This document shows, in pieces, positions 15,404 through 24,616 of a stretch of 28,137 nucleotides of DNA. Source of the DNA: an uncultured Campylobacter sp. (GTDB lineage Bacteria; Campylobacterota; Campylobacteria; Campylobacterales; Campylobacteraceae); the NCBI RefSeq assembly GCF_937981295.1, contig NZ_CALJPC010000101.1, forward strand, positions 1 through 28,137, read 5' to 3'. The position numbers were made by a program, and so were the translations under genes. Position 1 is the first letter of the stretch. Each line of letters begins with the position of its first letter. The notes below the pieces were generated by a model. It did no database searches and was not told where the DNA came from. It saw nothing but the letters and a program-made list of their open reading frames with translations.

Positions 15404-16977
15404 TCGCTCGGGGTCAGCTCCTTGATGATGAGCTCGGGCGTGATCGTGCCGCGGAAGTTGTTTTTGCTAATCGTAAAGATCGCGTCCACTCGCTCGCCGG
15501 CGCGCGGCAAAAAGTCGTAGTTGAAAAACAGCGCCTCGACGCTGCCGCCGTTTTTATCAAGCGCCATTTTGATATGCTTGCCCTCCTTGCCGATCTCCCT
15601 GATATTGCGCGCGCGCGCGCCTTTGATGCAAAAGAGCGGGCGCGGATTTTTCTGCCCGTAGGGCTCGTAAAATTCTAAAATTTCAAGCAGCTCGAAGTCT
15701 ATCTGCGACGCGTCCAGCTCGCCCAGCAGATCGTCTTGCGCGCTAAAATCGCTCAGATCCTTGGGCGTAATGCGCTCATTTACGCGCCGCTTAAACTCCT
15801 GCAGCAGCGCAGGATCGATCCCCACGCCCGCAGCGCCCTTGTGCCCGCCGAAGGTCGTTAAAATTTCGCTTTGCGAGGAGATCAGCTCTAAAATGTCAAA
15901 TTTACCGATGCTGCGCGCGCTTCCTTTGGCGCGCGAGTCGCTTACGCTAAAGACGATCGCGGGCTTTTTGTAGGTCTTGCTTAGACGGCTTGCGACGATA
16001 CCGATGATCCCTTCGTGCCACTGCGGGCCCCACACGACGATGACGTTGTCGCTCGGATCGACGCTTTTTACGATCTCGTCGTAGAGGTTTTTCTCCTCCT
16101 CTTTGCGCGAGTTGTTGATGGAATTTATCGTCTCTAGGTAGTGGTTTGCCTCTCTGATATTTTTGGCGCATAGGAAGTTATACGACATCGTCGCATCGTC
16201 CATCCGACCCGTGCAGTTGATAAGCGGCGCGATCGTGTAGCTGATATCGTCAAATTCGAAATGTTTTTTAAAATAATGCTCCTTAATCGCCTTGAAGCAG
16301 GCGCGGTTCGAGCTATTTAACCGCTTGATGCCGAAGCGCAAAAGCGCGCGGTTCATATCGCGCAGCTCCATCATATCGGCGATTATGGCGATGATGAGGA
16401 TATCCATCGAGCTTGCCATATCATAGTTTACGCCGAGGGTTTCTTTTAGTGCGCCTACGAGATACCAGGCCACCTGCGCGCCGCAAATTTCGATATTTGG
16501 GAAGGTGCAATCGGGCTGCTTCGGATTGATTATCGCATAAGCTCTAGGCAGCACGGGCGGGGGCATGTGGTGATCGGTGATGATGAGATCGATCCCCTTT
16601 TGGGCGCAAATTTCGGCGGCTTCCGTCGCGGAGGTGCCGTTATCTACCGTGATAATGAGATCTACATCCTCAAGCTCGCCTATGATTTCGCTGTTTAACC
16701 CGTATCCGTCGGTGAAGCGGTTTGGTATCTTGATAACGTACTCCGCGCCTATTTGATTGAAAAAATCGCTCATTATGACGGTGCTTACGATACCGTCGAC
16801 GTCGTAATCGCCGACTACGGCTATGCGCTGGTTTTCTTCGATGGCAGTTTTTATGCGCAAAGCCGCCTTATAGGTATCCTTCAGCTCGCAAGGTAAGGGA
16901 ATTTCAGAAATTTTATTGTGCCGATCGCCCGCAAATCTCGATTTTAAAATTTCCCTTATCTCATTTTTACCTAGCAT
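15397..16977 (-). CDS. recJ: Single-stranded-DNA-specific exonuclease RecJ
   Basis: RecJ is a 5'-3' single-strand DNA exonuclease of the DHH phosphoesterase family used in RecFOR repair, mismatch repair and fork rescue. The 526-aa product has the catalytic motifs DYDVDGIVST (near residue 58), VDNGTSA (near 111) and DHHMPPP (near 136). Next comes INCTGRMDDA (near 255), and the DHHA1 motif GGHKGAAGVG is near 376. The C-terminal part is the usual OB-like domain. It overlaps pyrG by 11 bp and is downstream of it in a two-gene operon. It is slightly shorter than E. coli RecJ (577 aa), as in other Campylobacter. Confidence 0.96.
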   Translation of the reverse strand: MLGKNEIREILKSRFAGDRHNKISEIPLPCELKDTYKAALRIKTAIEENQRIAVVGDYDVDGIVSTVIMSDFFNQIGAEYVIKIPNRFTDGYGLNSEIIGELEDVDLIITVDNGTSATEAAEICAQKGIDLIITDHHMPPPVLPRAYAIINPKQPDCTFPNIEICGAQVAWYLVGALKETLGVNYDMASSMDILIIAIIADMMELRDMNRALLRFGIKRLNSSNRACFKAIKEHYFKKHFEFDDISYTIAPLINCTGRMDDATMSYNFLCAKNIREANHYLETINSINNSRKEEEKNLYDEIVKSVDPSDNVIVVWGPQWHEGIIGIVASRLSKTYKKPAIVFSVSDSRAKGSARSIGKFDILELISSQSEILTTFGGHKGAAGVGIDPALLQEFKRRVNERITPKDLSDFSAQDDLLGELDASQIDFELLEILEFYEPYGQKNPRPLFCIKGARARNIREIGKEGKHIKMALDKNGGSVEALFFNYDFLPRAGERVDAIFTISKNNFRGTITPELIIKELTPSEA

Positions 16978-18598
16978 TTTTTATAGATGCTTCGATAAAG
17001 CCCAAAATAGCGGGATTTGGGCGCACTAGACGGCTGGTAAATTCCGGGTGAAACTGCACGCCCAGAAAAAACGGATGATTTTTTAGCTCGACCGCTTCGA
17101 TAAGCCCGTCGCTCTCGCCGCAGACGATAAGCCCGTGCTTTTCAAACTCGGCGCGGTACTTCGGATTGGCTTCGTAGCGGTGGCGGTGGCGCTCGCGGAT
17201 GGTCTTTTGCTCGCCGTAAATTTTACCCAAAAGCGAGCCTTTTTTGACGTCGCAGTCATAGCCGCCCAGCCGCATAGTGCCGCCCATAGGGGATTTGTGC
17301 GTGCGGATCTGCTTTTTGCCGCTTGCGTCGATAAAGCTATCGATCAGATAGATCACCGGATCTTCGGTCTGCGGGTCAAATTCCGAGGAGTTAGCGTTTT
17401 TCAGTTTTAATACATTGCGCGCGAACTCCACCATCGCAAGCTGCATCCCCAAGCAGATACCCAAAAACGGCACCTTGCGCACCCGCGCGTAGTTTATGGC
17501 TAAAATTTTACCCTCTACCCCGCGCGAACCGAAGCCGCCTGCGACCAAAATTCCGTTTACGTCGCGGAAAATTTCATCCACATTGCTTGCTTCAATTTTT
17601 TCGCTGTCGATCCATTTTAAATTTATCCGCGTATCAAGCGTCGCGCCCGCGTGGATGATCCCCTCGGTGAGGGATTTGTAGCTTTCTTTCAGATCGATAT
17701 ATTTGCCGACGAAGGCGATCGTGGTTTCGTTCGTAGGCACGATGACGCGCTTAACGAGGCTGTCCCAGTTGCTCATATCGACTTCGAGCCTGTTTAAGCT
17801 TAAAGTCTCCGCTATCGGCGTTAAAATATCCTGCTTCAAAAACGCAAGCGGGATCTGATAGATGCTCGCGCTATCGGGGCTTTCGATGACGCAGTTTTTA
17901 TCCACGCCGCAGCTTAGCGCGATCTTATCTTTAAGCGCGCGATTTAGCGGCATTTCTGAGCGGCAGATTATCATATCGGGGCTGATGCCGATACGGCGCA
18001 GCTCGCCTACGCTGTGCTGCGTGGGCTTGGTCTTGAGCTCGCCTGCTACCTTTATAAAAGGCACGAGCGTGAGGTGGATATTCATCGTATTTACCCTACC
18101 CAGCTCCACTCTCATCGCGCGGATCGCCTCTAAAAACGGCAGCCCCTCGATGTCGCCCACGGTGCCGCCAATCTCGACGATCAGCACGTCGTTGCCCTCG
18201 CCCGCCTTTTTTATGCGGCGTACGATCTCGCCTACGATGTGAGGGATCACCTGGATCGTCTTGCCCAGATAATCGCCCCTGCGCTCCTTCTCGATGACGG
18301 AACTATAAACTTTGCCCGTGGTGAAGTTGTTATCTTGGCTTAAATTTTCATCCAAGAACCGCTCATAATGCCCAAGATCCAGATCGGTCTCCGCGCCGTC
18401 GTCGGTGACGAAAACCTCTCCATGCTCCAGCGGGCTCATGGTGCCGGGATCGACGTTGATATAGGGATCCGCCTTTAGGATGCGCACCTTTTGCCCCGCA
18501 TGCTTTAAAAGCGTCGCGATCGACGCCGCCGCAATGCCCTTACCCAGCGAGCTCAGCACTCCGCCGGTGACGAAAATATATTTCGTTTGTTTTGCCAT
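16967..18598 (-). CDS. pyrG: CTP synthase
   Basis: PyrG aminates UTP to CTP with glutamine and ATP. The 543-aa product has the N-terminal synthase domain beginning KYIFVTGGVLSSLGKGIAAA, followed by DPYINVDPGTMSP near 41. The C-terminal class I glutamine amidotransferase has its nucleophile in FLGICLGMQLA (near residue 377) and the His/Glu pair in GVQFHPEFTSR near the C-terminus. An AGGAAA box and a TATAAT -10 precede the ATG. It overlaps recJ, the next gene in the operon, by 11 bp. Confidence 0.98.
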   Translation of the reverse strand: MAKQTKYIFVTGGVLSSLGKGIAAASIATLLKHAGQKVRILKADPYINVDPGTMSPLEHGEVFVTDDGAETDLDLGHYERFLDENLSQDNNFTTGKVYSSVIEKERRGDYLGKTIQVIPHIVGEIVRRIKKAGEGNDVLIVEIGGTVGDIEGLPFLEAIRAMRVELGRVNTMNIHLTLVPFIKVAGELKTKPTQHSVGELRRIGISPDMIICRSEMPLNRALKDKIALSCGVDKNCVIESPDSASIYQIPLAFLKQDILTPIAETLSLNRLEVDMSNWDSLVKRVIVPTNETTIAFVGKYIDLKESYKSLTEGIIHAGATLDTRINLKWIDSEKIEASNVDEIFRDVNGILVAGGFGSRGVEGKILAINYARVRKVPFLGICLGMQLAMVEFARNVLKLKNANSSEFDPQTEDPVIYLIDSFIDASGKKQIRTHKSPMGGTMRLGGYDCDVKKGSLLGKIYGEQKTIRERHRHRYEANPKYRAEFEKHGLIVCGESDGLIEAVELKNHPFFLGVQFHPEFTSRLVRPNPAILGFIEASIKNAR

Positions 18599-18630
18599 AA
18601 GTTTTCCTAAATTTTGATATTAATGTCGCG

Positions 18631-18636
18631 ATTATA
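18631..18636 (-). promoter_or_regulatory. -10 box of the pyrG-recJ promoter
   Basis: A perfect minus-strand TATAAT (in AGTTATAATCG) lies about 33 bp before the pyrG ATG, in the short divergent region shared with the DUF945-like gene. Confidence 0.55.
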
Positions 18637-18736
18637 ACTTCTTTTAGGTTAAAGCACACTAAGCTAGAATTTGAAAATTTTAGAAATTTACGGCAAAATA
18701 CGCACCCAAATAAATTTTAAATTTAAAGGAGAGATG

Positions 18737-20185
18737 ATGAAAAAGATCATCGCGGCTTTAGTGCTCATCGTAGCGCTTATAGCGGGCGTTTTTGTGGCGA
18801 CGAAGGACGCCAAAACGGGAGTAGCTAAAAGTGTAAACGATAGCATAACCAAAACGGTTGACGGTGCGGTCGGCAAGAGTGCCAGCGCGGCGATTGAGCA
18901 GCAGATTGCGGAATTTATCGCCAGAAACGAAATTTTCGAGACTAAGAGCGCTAAATTTTATCCCGGAGATAGCAACTCAAGCGGCTTTATCGAAGGCGTA
19001 GTAAAAAAAGAGAAACTACAAAAAAGTCTTGCTGAAGGCTTTAGCAAGCTAAAGGAAAAAGCAGGCGCGCAAGATAGCAACGATACGGATGAGCCGGATC
19101 CTGCTAAAATTTTCCCGGAAGATTTTGCTTTTCGCTACGACTACACTATTAAGCATAGCGTAAAAAACGCTGCGGATGGATTTGAGAGCGACGGAATTTT
19201 AACGATTAAGACTCCATATTACGCGGAGCCTTGCAAGAAGCTGTTTAAGACTGACGCGCCGCTTAGCACGCATCTAAACTACGGACCTACAGAGGTTAAA
19301 TTTAGCGCAAAGCTAGCCGATATAAATGTGCTCGAAGATGGCGGAATGGGACGTCTTGCAGGTCTTAGCCTAAACGGCACGAGCGATATGAGCGGAAAAA
19401 CGATAAAAGCCTTGGGCTTTAAAATCGGTGAAATTTTTATAGACGACGGCAAGGATTCGGGTCTTGATATAAAGGATCTTATCTATGAGGCAAACTTTAA
19501 AAATGGCATCCAAGATCTAGACGATAATATAACTAAGCTCTTTTTGAATGACATAGATTTTGCAGGCAGCACAAAAGAGCTCGTCGTAACTGTAGATAAA
19601 CAGCGCTTCGTCGTAGTTACGGATATGAGCACGGAAGGTAGCTACCGCGTAAAAGATGGAATTTTAAATTTCAACGAAAGCGATAAAGCCCAAAGCCTAA
19701 AAATCGCCGATGTGCTAGTGCGAAACATCCATTTAGGCGTCGATACCAGCTTTAGCGCCGCACTTTTCGAAAAATATCTGTCTATTATCTCAAATCCGCA
19801 AGAAGGCGAAAAATTAGCGGAAAATAAAGAGCTTTTTATGAAGCTGCTAAAAGATGATATGAAAATTAACGTGAATGATTTTTCGTTTGAAAATAGCCTC
19901 GGCAAGAAATTTGCTTTTAACGCAAGCGCGCTAGTAGGCGGCTACATCGACGAGACGCAGCTTTTTAAGCGTATGAGCTTGAACGGCAAAGCTACGATAA
20001 ATACGACCATCACGGACTTCCTATCGCCCTATGAAAGCCTGCGCGATTTTGCGCCGATGGCTGAAGTTTACGGCTCGCAGTTTCTTAAGCCAGACGGAGA
20101 TGGAGTTAAGATGGAGTTTAGCTTCGATAAGGCAAGCAACTCTATGATCTTAAACGGAAAGCCTATCCCGCTACCGCGCAACTAA
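18737..20185 (+). CDS. DUF945 (YdgA-like) family protein
   Basis: This roughly 482-aa protein starts with a lysine pair and a hydrophobic segment (residues 4-20, ALVLIVALIAGVFVA) that serves as a membrane anchor or uncleaved signal. The long remainder is periplasmic. The start ATG at 18737 (or 18734 in ATGATG) follows an AAAGGAGAG box. An upstream TTG at 18671 has none. The body has the features of DUF945 proteins, with repeated amphipathic beta-like stretches and LGVDTSFSAALFEKYL near 333. Family members have no defined biochemical role; E. coli YdgA is membrane-associated. It is a single gene, closed by a strong hairpin at 20195. Confidence 0.75.
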   Translation: MKKIIAALVLIVALIAGVFVATKDAKTGVAKSVNDSITKTVDGAVGKSASAAIEQQIAEFIARNEIFETKSAKFYPGDSNSSGFIEGVVKKEKLQKSLAEGFSKLKEKAGAQDSNDTDEPDPAKIFPEDFAFRYDYTIKHSVKNAADGFESDGILTIKTPYYAEPCKKLFKTDAPLSTHLNYGPTEVKFSAKLADINVLEDGGMGRLAGLSLNGTSDMSGKTIKALGFKIGEIFIDDGKDSGLDIKDLIYEANFKNGIQDLDDNITKLFLNDIDFAGSTKELVVTVDKQRFVVVTDMSTEGSYRVKDGILNFNESDKAQSLKIADVLVRNIHLGVDTSFSAALFEKYLSIISNPQEGEKLAENKELFMKLLKDDMKINVNDFSFENSLGKKFAFNASALVGGYIDETQLFKRMSLNGKATINTTITDFLSPYESLRDFAPMAEVYGSQFLKPDGDGVKMEFSFDKASNSMILNGKPIPLPRN

Positions 20186-20194
20186 ATTCTTAAG

Positions 20195-20237
20195 CTTTGC
20201 GGGCGGATTTTAAGCCTGCCCGCAAAGATTTTTGTTT
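20195..20237 (+). terminator. Rho-independent terminator after the DUF945-like gene
   Basis: A perfect 10-bp stem (CTTTGCGGGC paired with GCCCGCAAAG) with a 13-nt loop is followed by ATTTTTGTTTT, the classical form. It lies 10 bp after the stop codon. Confidence 0.85.
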
Positions 20238-20422
20238 TCCTGCTTTTTCGGCGCAAAATTTCGCAAAACTCCACGTAAATTTTCCCCTACAAAATTCCGT
20301 GGCGGCGCCATAAAATTTCGCTCGAATTTTACCGCATCGTTTCTGCATGTCTTGCTAAATTTTAAAACTTACAAGCCAAAATCTCATACTTACAACGACA
20401 GATAGACTTAAGCAAATTTGGC

Positions 20423-20428
20423 TATAAT
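20423..20428 (+). promoter_or_regulatory. -10 box of the nrdA promoter
   Basis: A perfect TATAAT in AAATTTGGCTATAATGCGC gives a leader of about 130 nt before nrdA. The leader contains a GCGGC/GCCGC hairpin and a 25-codon open frame. The rest of the gap from 20241 to 20567 shows no other gene. Confidence 0.6.
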
Positions 20429-20474
20429 GCGCGATTTTGCAGCGCAGCTAGCGTAAATTTAAAAGACGGCGGAG

Positions 20475-20552
20475 ATGAGCGGCATTTATTACGCCGCCTC
20501 TTTTGACGACGTATTTTATATTGGGAAACTAACGCTAAATTTGCATTTTTAA
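20475..20552 (+). CDS. Possible 25-aa leader peptide upstream of nrdA
   Basis: An ATG at 20475, with GGAG almost touching it, opens a 25-residue frame (MSGIYYAASFDDVFYIGKLT and a short tail). It ends at TAA 20552, 15 bp before nrdA. It lies downstream of the nrdA -10 box and overlaps the GCGGC/GCCGC hairpin. It could be a translated leader, the stub of a lost gene, or chance. The ribosome-binding site is too close to be convincing. Confidence 0.25.
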   Translation: MSGIYYAASFDDVFYIGKLTLNLHF

Positions 20553-20567
20553 ATTTCAAGGAACGAT

Positions 20568-22940
20568 ATGAAAGTAATCAAACGCAACGGCAGAACCGAG
20601 GAACTTGACGTAAGCAAGATCAAAAAATACACGAGCGAGGCAGTGGAGGGGCTGGAAAACGTAAGCCTTAGCGAGCTTGAGGTGGACGCAAAGATCCAGT
20701 TTCGCGATATGATCACCACGGAGGAGATCCAGCAAACCCTCATCAAAACCGCAGTCGAAAAGATCGATGTGGACCGCCCGAACTGGACTTTCGTCGCCGC
20801 GCGGTTATTTTTATACGATCTGTATCACAAAGTAACGGGCTTTAGCGGCTACAACAGCCTAAAAGATTACTTTGCTCGCGGCGAGGCGGCGGGTCGCATA
20901 ATGCTCGGCTTAAAGGAAAAATACGATCTAGAGGATCTAAATTCTTACTTGCAGCCGCAGCGCGATTTGCAATTTAACTACCTAGGCATTAAAACGCTTT
21001 ACGATCGCTACCTCATCAAGGATAAAAGCGGTGCGCCGATCGAGCTGCCGCAGCAGATGTTTATGGCGATCGCAATGTTCCTCGCGCAAAACGAGCTTGA
21101 TTGCCAGAGTTGGGCGAAGAAATTTTACGATCTCATATCTAAATTTGAAGTCATGCTCGCGACCCCTACGCTCTCAAACGCCCGCACGACGCGGCATCAG
21201 CTAAGCAGCTGCTACGTGGGAAGCACGCCCGATAATATCGAGGGGATTTTCGATAGCTACAAAGAGATGGCGCTTCTGAGCAAATTCGGCGGCGGTATCG
21301 GCTGGGACTGGTGCAAGGTGCGCGCGATGGGCGGCAGCATCGACGGGCATAAAAACGCCGCGGGCGGTATCATCCCGTTTTTAAAGATCACGAACGACAT
21401 CGCCGTCGCCGTCGATCAGCTGGGCACGCGCAAGGGTGCTATCGCCGTGTATATCGAGCCGTGGCATATGGACGTGAGCGACTTCCTCGATCTGCGCAAA
21501 AACTCGGGCGAGGAGAGGCGCCGCGCGCATGAAATTTTCCCCGCGCTGTGGATAAACGATCTGTTTATGAAAAGGCTTCAAAACGGCGGCAAGTGGACGC
21601 TCTTTGATCCCGCCGAAGTAAGCGATCTGAGCGATCTATACGGCGCGGAATTTCAGGCGCGCTACGAGCAGTACGAGGCCGATGATAAAATTTCAAAATC
21701 CACCATCCTGGCAAAGGAGCTTTGGAAGAAAATTTTAACGAGCTATTTTGAGACCGGAATGCCCTTTTTATGCTTCAAAGATAACGCCAACCGAATCAAT
21801 CCAAACGCGCATCAAGGCCTGATTCGAAGCTCAAATTTATGCACCGAGATCTTTCAAAACACGGCGCCGAACCACTACAAAATCAAAGTCGTTTTCGCTG
21901 ACGGCAGCGAGAGGCTGTTTGAGGAAAACGAAGATGTAAGAACCGACGCGGGCATCGTAAAAAAGGCGAAAAAGATCACCGCGCTAGACACGCTGGGCGG
22001 CAAAGAAATTTTTATCGTAGAAAAGGGCTGCAGCGAGGGCGCGACGGCGGTTTGCAACCTCGCAAGCGTAAATTTAAGCAAAATCAATAGCCGCGAGGAG
22101 ATAGCTCGCGTGATGCCGATCGCCGTGCGGATGCTCGATAACGTCATCGATCTAAATTTTTACCCGCACGCCAAGGTCAAACACACCAATCTAAAAACCC
22201 GCGCGATAGGGCTCGGCGTAATGGGCGAAGCGCAGATGCTGGCCGAGCGCGGCGTGAAGTGGGGCAGCTACGAGCACTTCGAGCTGATCGATAGGATAAT
22301 GGAAAACGTGAGCTTTAACGCGATCAAAGCAAGCTCAAATTTAGCCGTAGAAAAGGGTAGGTACCCTGATTTTGCGGGCTCGAAGTGGAGCGAAGGAATT
22401 TTCCCGATCGATTTAGCGAACGAAAATGCCAAAGCGCTCGTTAAGCGCGGCGGGCTTTTTGAGCAGAGCAGTTGCGACTGGGACGGACTGCGCGAGAAAG
22501 TAAAGCGCGACGGCATGCGAAACGGCTATCTGATGGCGATCGCGCCGACATCGAGCATCAGCATACTCGTAGGCACCACGCAGACGATCGAGCCGGTGTA
22601 TAAGCGCAAATGGTTCGAGCACAATCTAAGCGGCATGATCCCGGTCGTCGTGCCAAATTTAAGCCCGAAAACGTGGCAGGCGTATGTGCCTGCGTACGAG
22701 CTCGATCAGCGCTTGCTCGTAAAAGCGGGCGCCATCCGCCAAAAATGGATCGATCAAGGCCAGAGCCTAAATATCTTCATGAGCCTAGATAAGGCAAGCG
22801 GCGGCTATCTGAGCGAAATTTACACGCTCGCATGGCAGCTGGGGCTAAAATCGACCTACTATCTACGCTCCGAAAGCCCCGATAGCGAGAAGCTAAACAA
22901 CGTCGCCGATCGCTCAATCGAGTGCGAAGGGTGTCAGTAA
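20568..22940 (+). CDS. nrdA: Class I ribonucleoside-diphosphate reductase, alpha (catalytic) subunit
   Basis: NrdA reduces ribonucleoside diphosphates to deoxyribonucleotides, with the radical supplied by NrdB. The 790-aa product opens with an ATP-cone (VIKRNGRTEELDVSKIKKYT), the usual allosteric activity site. The active site is visible as QLSSCYVGS near 208, NLCTEIFQNT near 424 (Asn, Cys and Glu), AVCNLASVNLSK near 501, the P-loop-like APTSSISILVGTTQ near 662 and the tyrosine pair in STYYLRSE near 763. The C-terminal tail ends in the redox pair CEGCQ. nrdB is not adjacent; an AT-rich gene follows after 38 bp. An AAGGAA box supports the start. Confidence 0.96.
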   Translation: MKVIKRNGRTEELDVSKIKKYTSEAVEGLENVSLSELEVDAKIQFRDMITTEEIQQTLIKTAVEKIDVDRPNWTFVAARLFLYDLYHKVTGFSGYNSLKDYFARGEAAGRIMLGLKEKYDLEDLNSYLQPQRDLQFNYLGIKTLYDRYLIKDKSGAPIELPQQMFMAIAMFLAQNELDCQSWAKKFYDLISKFEVMLATPTLSNARTTRHQLSSCYVGSTPDNIEGIFDSYKEMALLSKFGGGIGWDWCKVRAMGGSIDGHKNAAGGIIPFLKITNDIAVAVDQLGTRKGAIAVYIEPWHMDVSDFLDLRKNSGEERRRAHEIFPALWINDLFMKRLQNGGKWTLFDPAEVSDLSDLYGAEFQARYEQYEADDKISKSTILAKELWKKILTSYFETGMPFLCFKDNANRINPNAHQGLIRSSNLCTEIFQNTAPNHYKIKVVFADGSERLFEENEDVRTDAGIVKKAKKITALDTLGGKEIFIVEKGCSEGATAVCNLASVNLSKINSREEIARVMPIAVRMLDNVIDLNFYPHAKVKHTNLKTRAIGLGVMGEAQMLAERGVKWGSYEHFELIDRIMENVSFNAIKASSNLAVEKGRYPDFAGSKWSEGIFPIDLANENAKALVKRGGLFEQSSCDWDGLREKVKRDGMRNGYLMAIAPTSSISILVGTTQTIEPVYKRKWFEHNLSGMIPVVVPNLSPKTWQAYVPAYELDQRLLVKAGAIRQKWIDQGQSLNIFMSLDKASGGYLSEIYTLAWQLGLKSTYYLRSESPDSEKLNNVADRSIECEGCQ

Positions 22941-22978
22941 AATCACTAACATGCTTTATAGAGGGGCTTCTATATCAT

Positions 22979-24552
22979 ATGAAAAATATTGATGATTTGT
23001 TGAAAGACAAAAAAGAATTTCAAAACGAATTTGATAGACTGAAAAAAGACATTGAAGGTAAATTCAATGATTTTAACGTATCAAAAAATAATTTGATGAG
23101 TCTATTTTATTTAAAAAATAATATATTCAATGAGCTAAGAAATAATAATCTCGATGAAACCTTATCTAAACTATATAATATAGATGATAAAATTTATAAT
23201 CAATTTGTAATTTTACGCTCGGAACTTATAGATGAAAAGCTTGATAAAAAAAGTGATTTTGAAAAAATTTTTAAAAAGTATTATGATAAGAAAAATTTAA
23301 AAGATATTGGCAATTTTTTAAATAAAGTTAAGGAGTTTATTCAAGGGTACTATTTACAAATAATTATTGTAGTAGGTACAATCCCATTTTGTAGTTATTT
23401 CCTTTTTAATAAAGGTTTAAATTACTTCCCAGTACTTGATAATTTTAACGTAATATCTATCTTTGGGGAATTTTTTATTATAGGTATAGTGTTATTTATA
23501 ATTTATTACATAATACCTACTTTGCATATTATATTTATTTATGCATATAGAGATAAGATAAAAAAATCCAATCCTATTTTTGGTGGCTATTTGGTTTATC
23601 TATCATAGTATTAGTAATTATAGCGATATTGATTACACATGGAATTGAGCCGAACGCCTATATGAATTTGTTTATACTAGCTCCGATAATATTCATTCTT
23701 GTTATTTATCATTTCCGTAAACATAATTTTGAAATTATTCCTTATATAGTATACAGCGGCTTATTATTCCTCTTGGATTTTATTTTTATATTTTGCGTAT
23801 CAGTTATTCGTTTAGAAGCGAGTAATTTTACTGAAGTTATATTATATCTCTTGCCAATAACCTTATCTATTATTCTTATCCTTATATTTTTATTAAATAT
23901 GACATATTTTTTCTTCAGATTTGCATTCACTTCACTTATTATTATAAATTTATTTACCTTGTTTTTTATGAGTGATGAAATTATAAAAATTTCGAACTAT
24001 GGCAATATTGATTATAATTTTATAGTGCTTGATAAAGATGCACTTGGAGCGCTACCCAGTCAAATTTGTATTAAAGATAATAATACAAATATTTTTTATA
24101 TAGATCGTTATAATAGACGATATGATTTTGATAAAGATACATATATAGCAAGCATCAGATGTAATAATTTACGACTACAAGAACATATTTTAAAATTCCC
24201 TAACGACGAAATTTTTTTCAAGACGATGGAAGGTCAAAATTTCAACTTAGATAACACAGACAATATAAATTTTACTAATGGAACTCTTGAATATGAGCAT
24301 AAAGAAGGCAATGGTAATAAAGATCAAAAGGAAAATATAACCGCTACTACTGAAGCTATCACTTATATTTCGATAAATGATAACAATAAAACCATTATAC
24401 TTCACAACATAAAAGCGCTTTCCGCAATCGGTAAATTTTATTATTTGCAAACGACTATTTTGGATGAAAATAATAAAGCTATAAGATTTGAGATAGATTC
24501 AAACTTTATAAAATCTAAACAAATAAGAAACCAAATTATACCTTACGATTAA
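22979..24552 (+). CDS. AT-rich multi-pass membrane protein of unknown function (protein B), split by a frameshift at a slippery site
   Basis: The first frame gives 209 residues from ATG 22979 to TAG 23608. The start follows a GAGGGG box 12 bases upstream; an earlier in-frame start at 22922 overlaps nrdA. The second frame runs open to TAA 24552. A shift to the -1 frame at 23560-23566 joins them into one 524-residue product with no loss. The joined protein has a charged helical N-terminus (1-120), about seven hydrophobic segments (about 125-345) and a C-terminal soluble domain of about 180 residues with HNIKALSAIGKFYYLQTTIL. One of the membrane segments (WWLFGLSIIVLVIIAILI) spans the join and exists only after the shift. 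The layout resembles protein A at 6360-7943. The gene is far more AT-rich than nrdA. It is either a real frameshifted gene, a recent pseudogene, or a sequencing indel. Confidence 0.7.
23560..23566 (+). other. A_AAA_AAA slippery heptamer at the frame junction of protein B
   Basis: In the zero frame the codons are ATA AAA AAA TCC, so seven A's are phased exactly as X_XXY_YYZ. A -1 slip continues as ATC CAA TCC in the frame open to 24552. No strong downstream stem or upstream ribosome-binding-like stimulator is obvious. Confidence 0.6.
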
Positions 24553-24598
24553 AATCTTTTATATAACCCAATAAAATTTGATGATTACGGGTAAAATT

Positions 24599-24616
24599 CG
24601 CTAGTAATTACTAGCG
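24599..24616. terminator. 18-bp perfect palindrome between protein B and the receiver gene
   Basis: CGCTAGTAATTACTAGCG is perfectly self-complementary and is followed on the plus strand by a T-rich run (TTATTATTTTTATAA). It is a likely terminator for protein B, and possibly for both convergent genes. Confidence 0.55.

Noticed and set aside
20241..20567. Hidden tRNA or small RNA in the gap before nrdA
   Set aside because: No cloverleaf or second terminator was found by eye; only a promoter, a hairpin and a short frame are seen.
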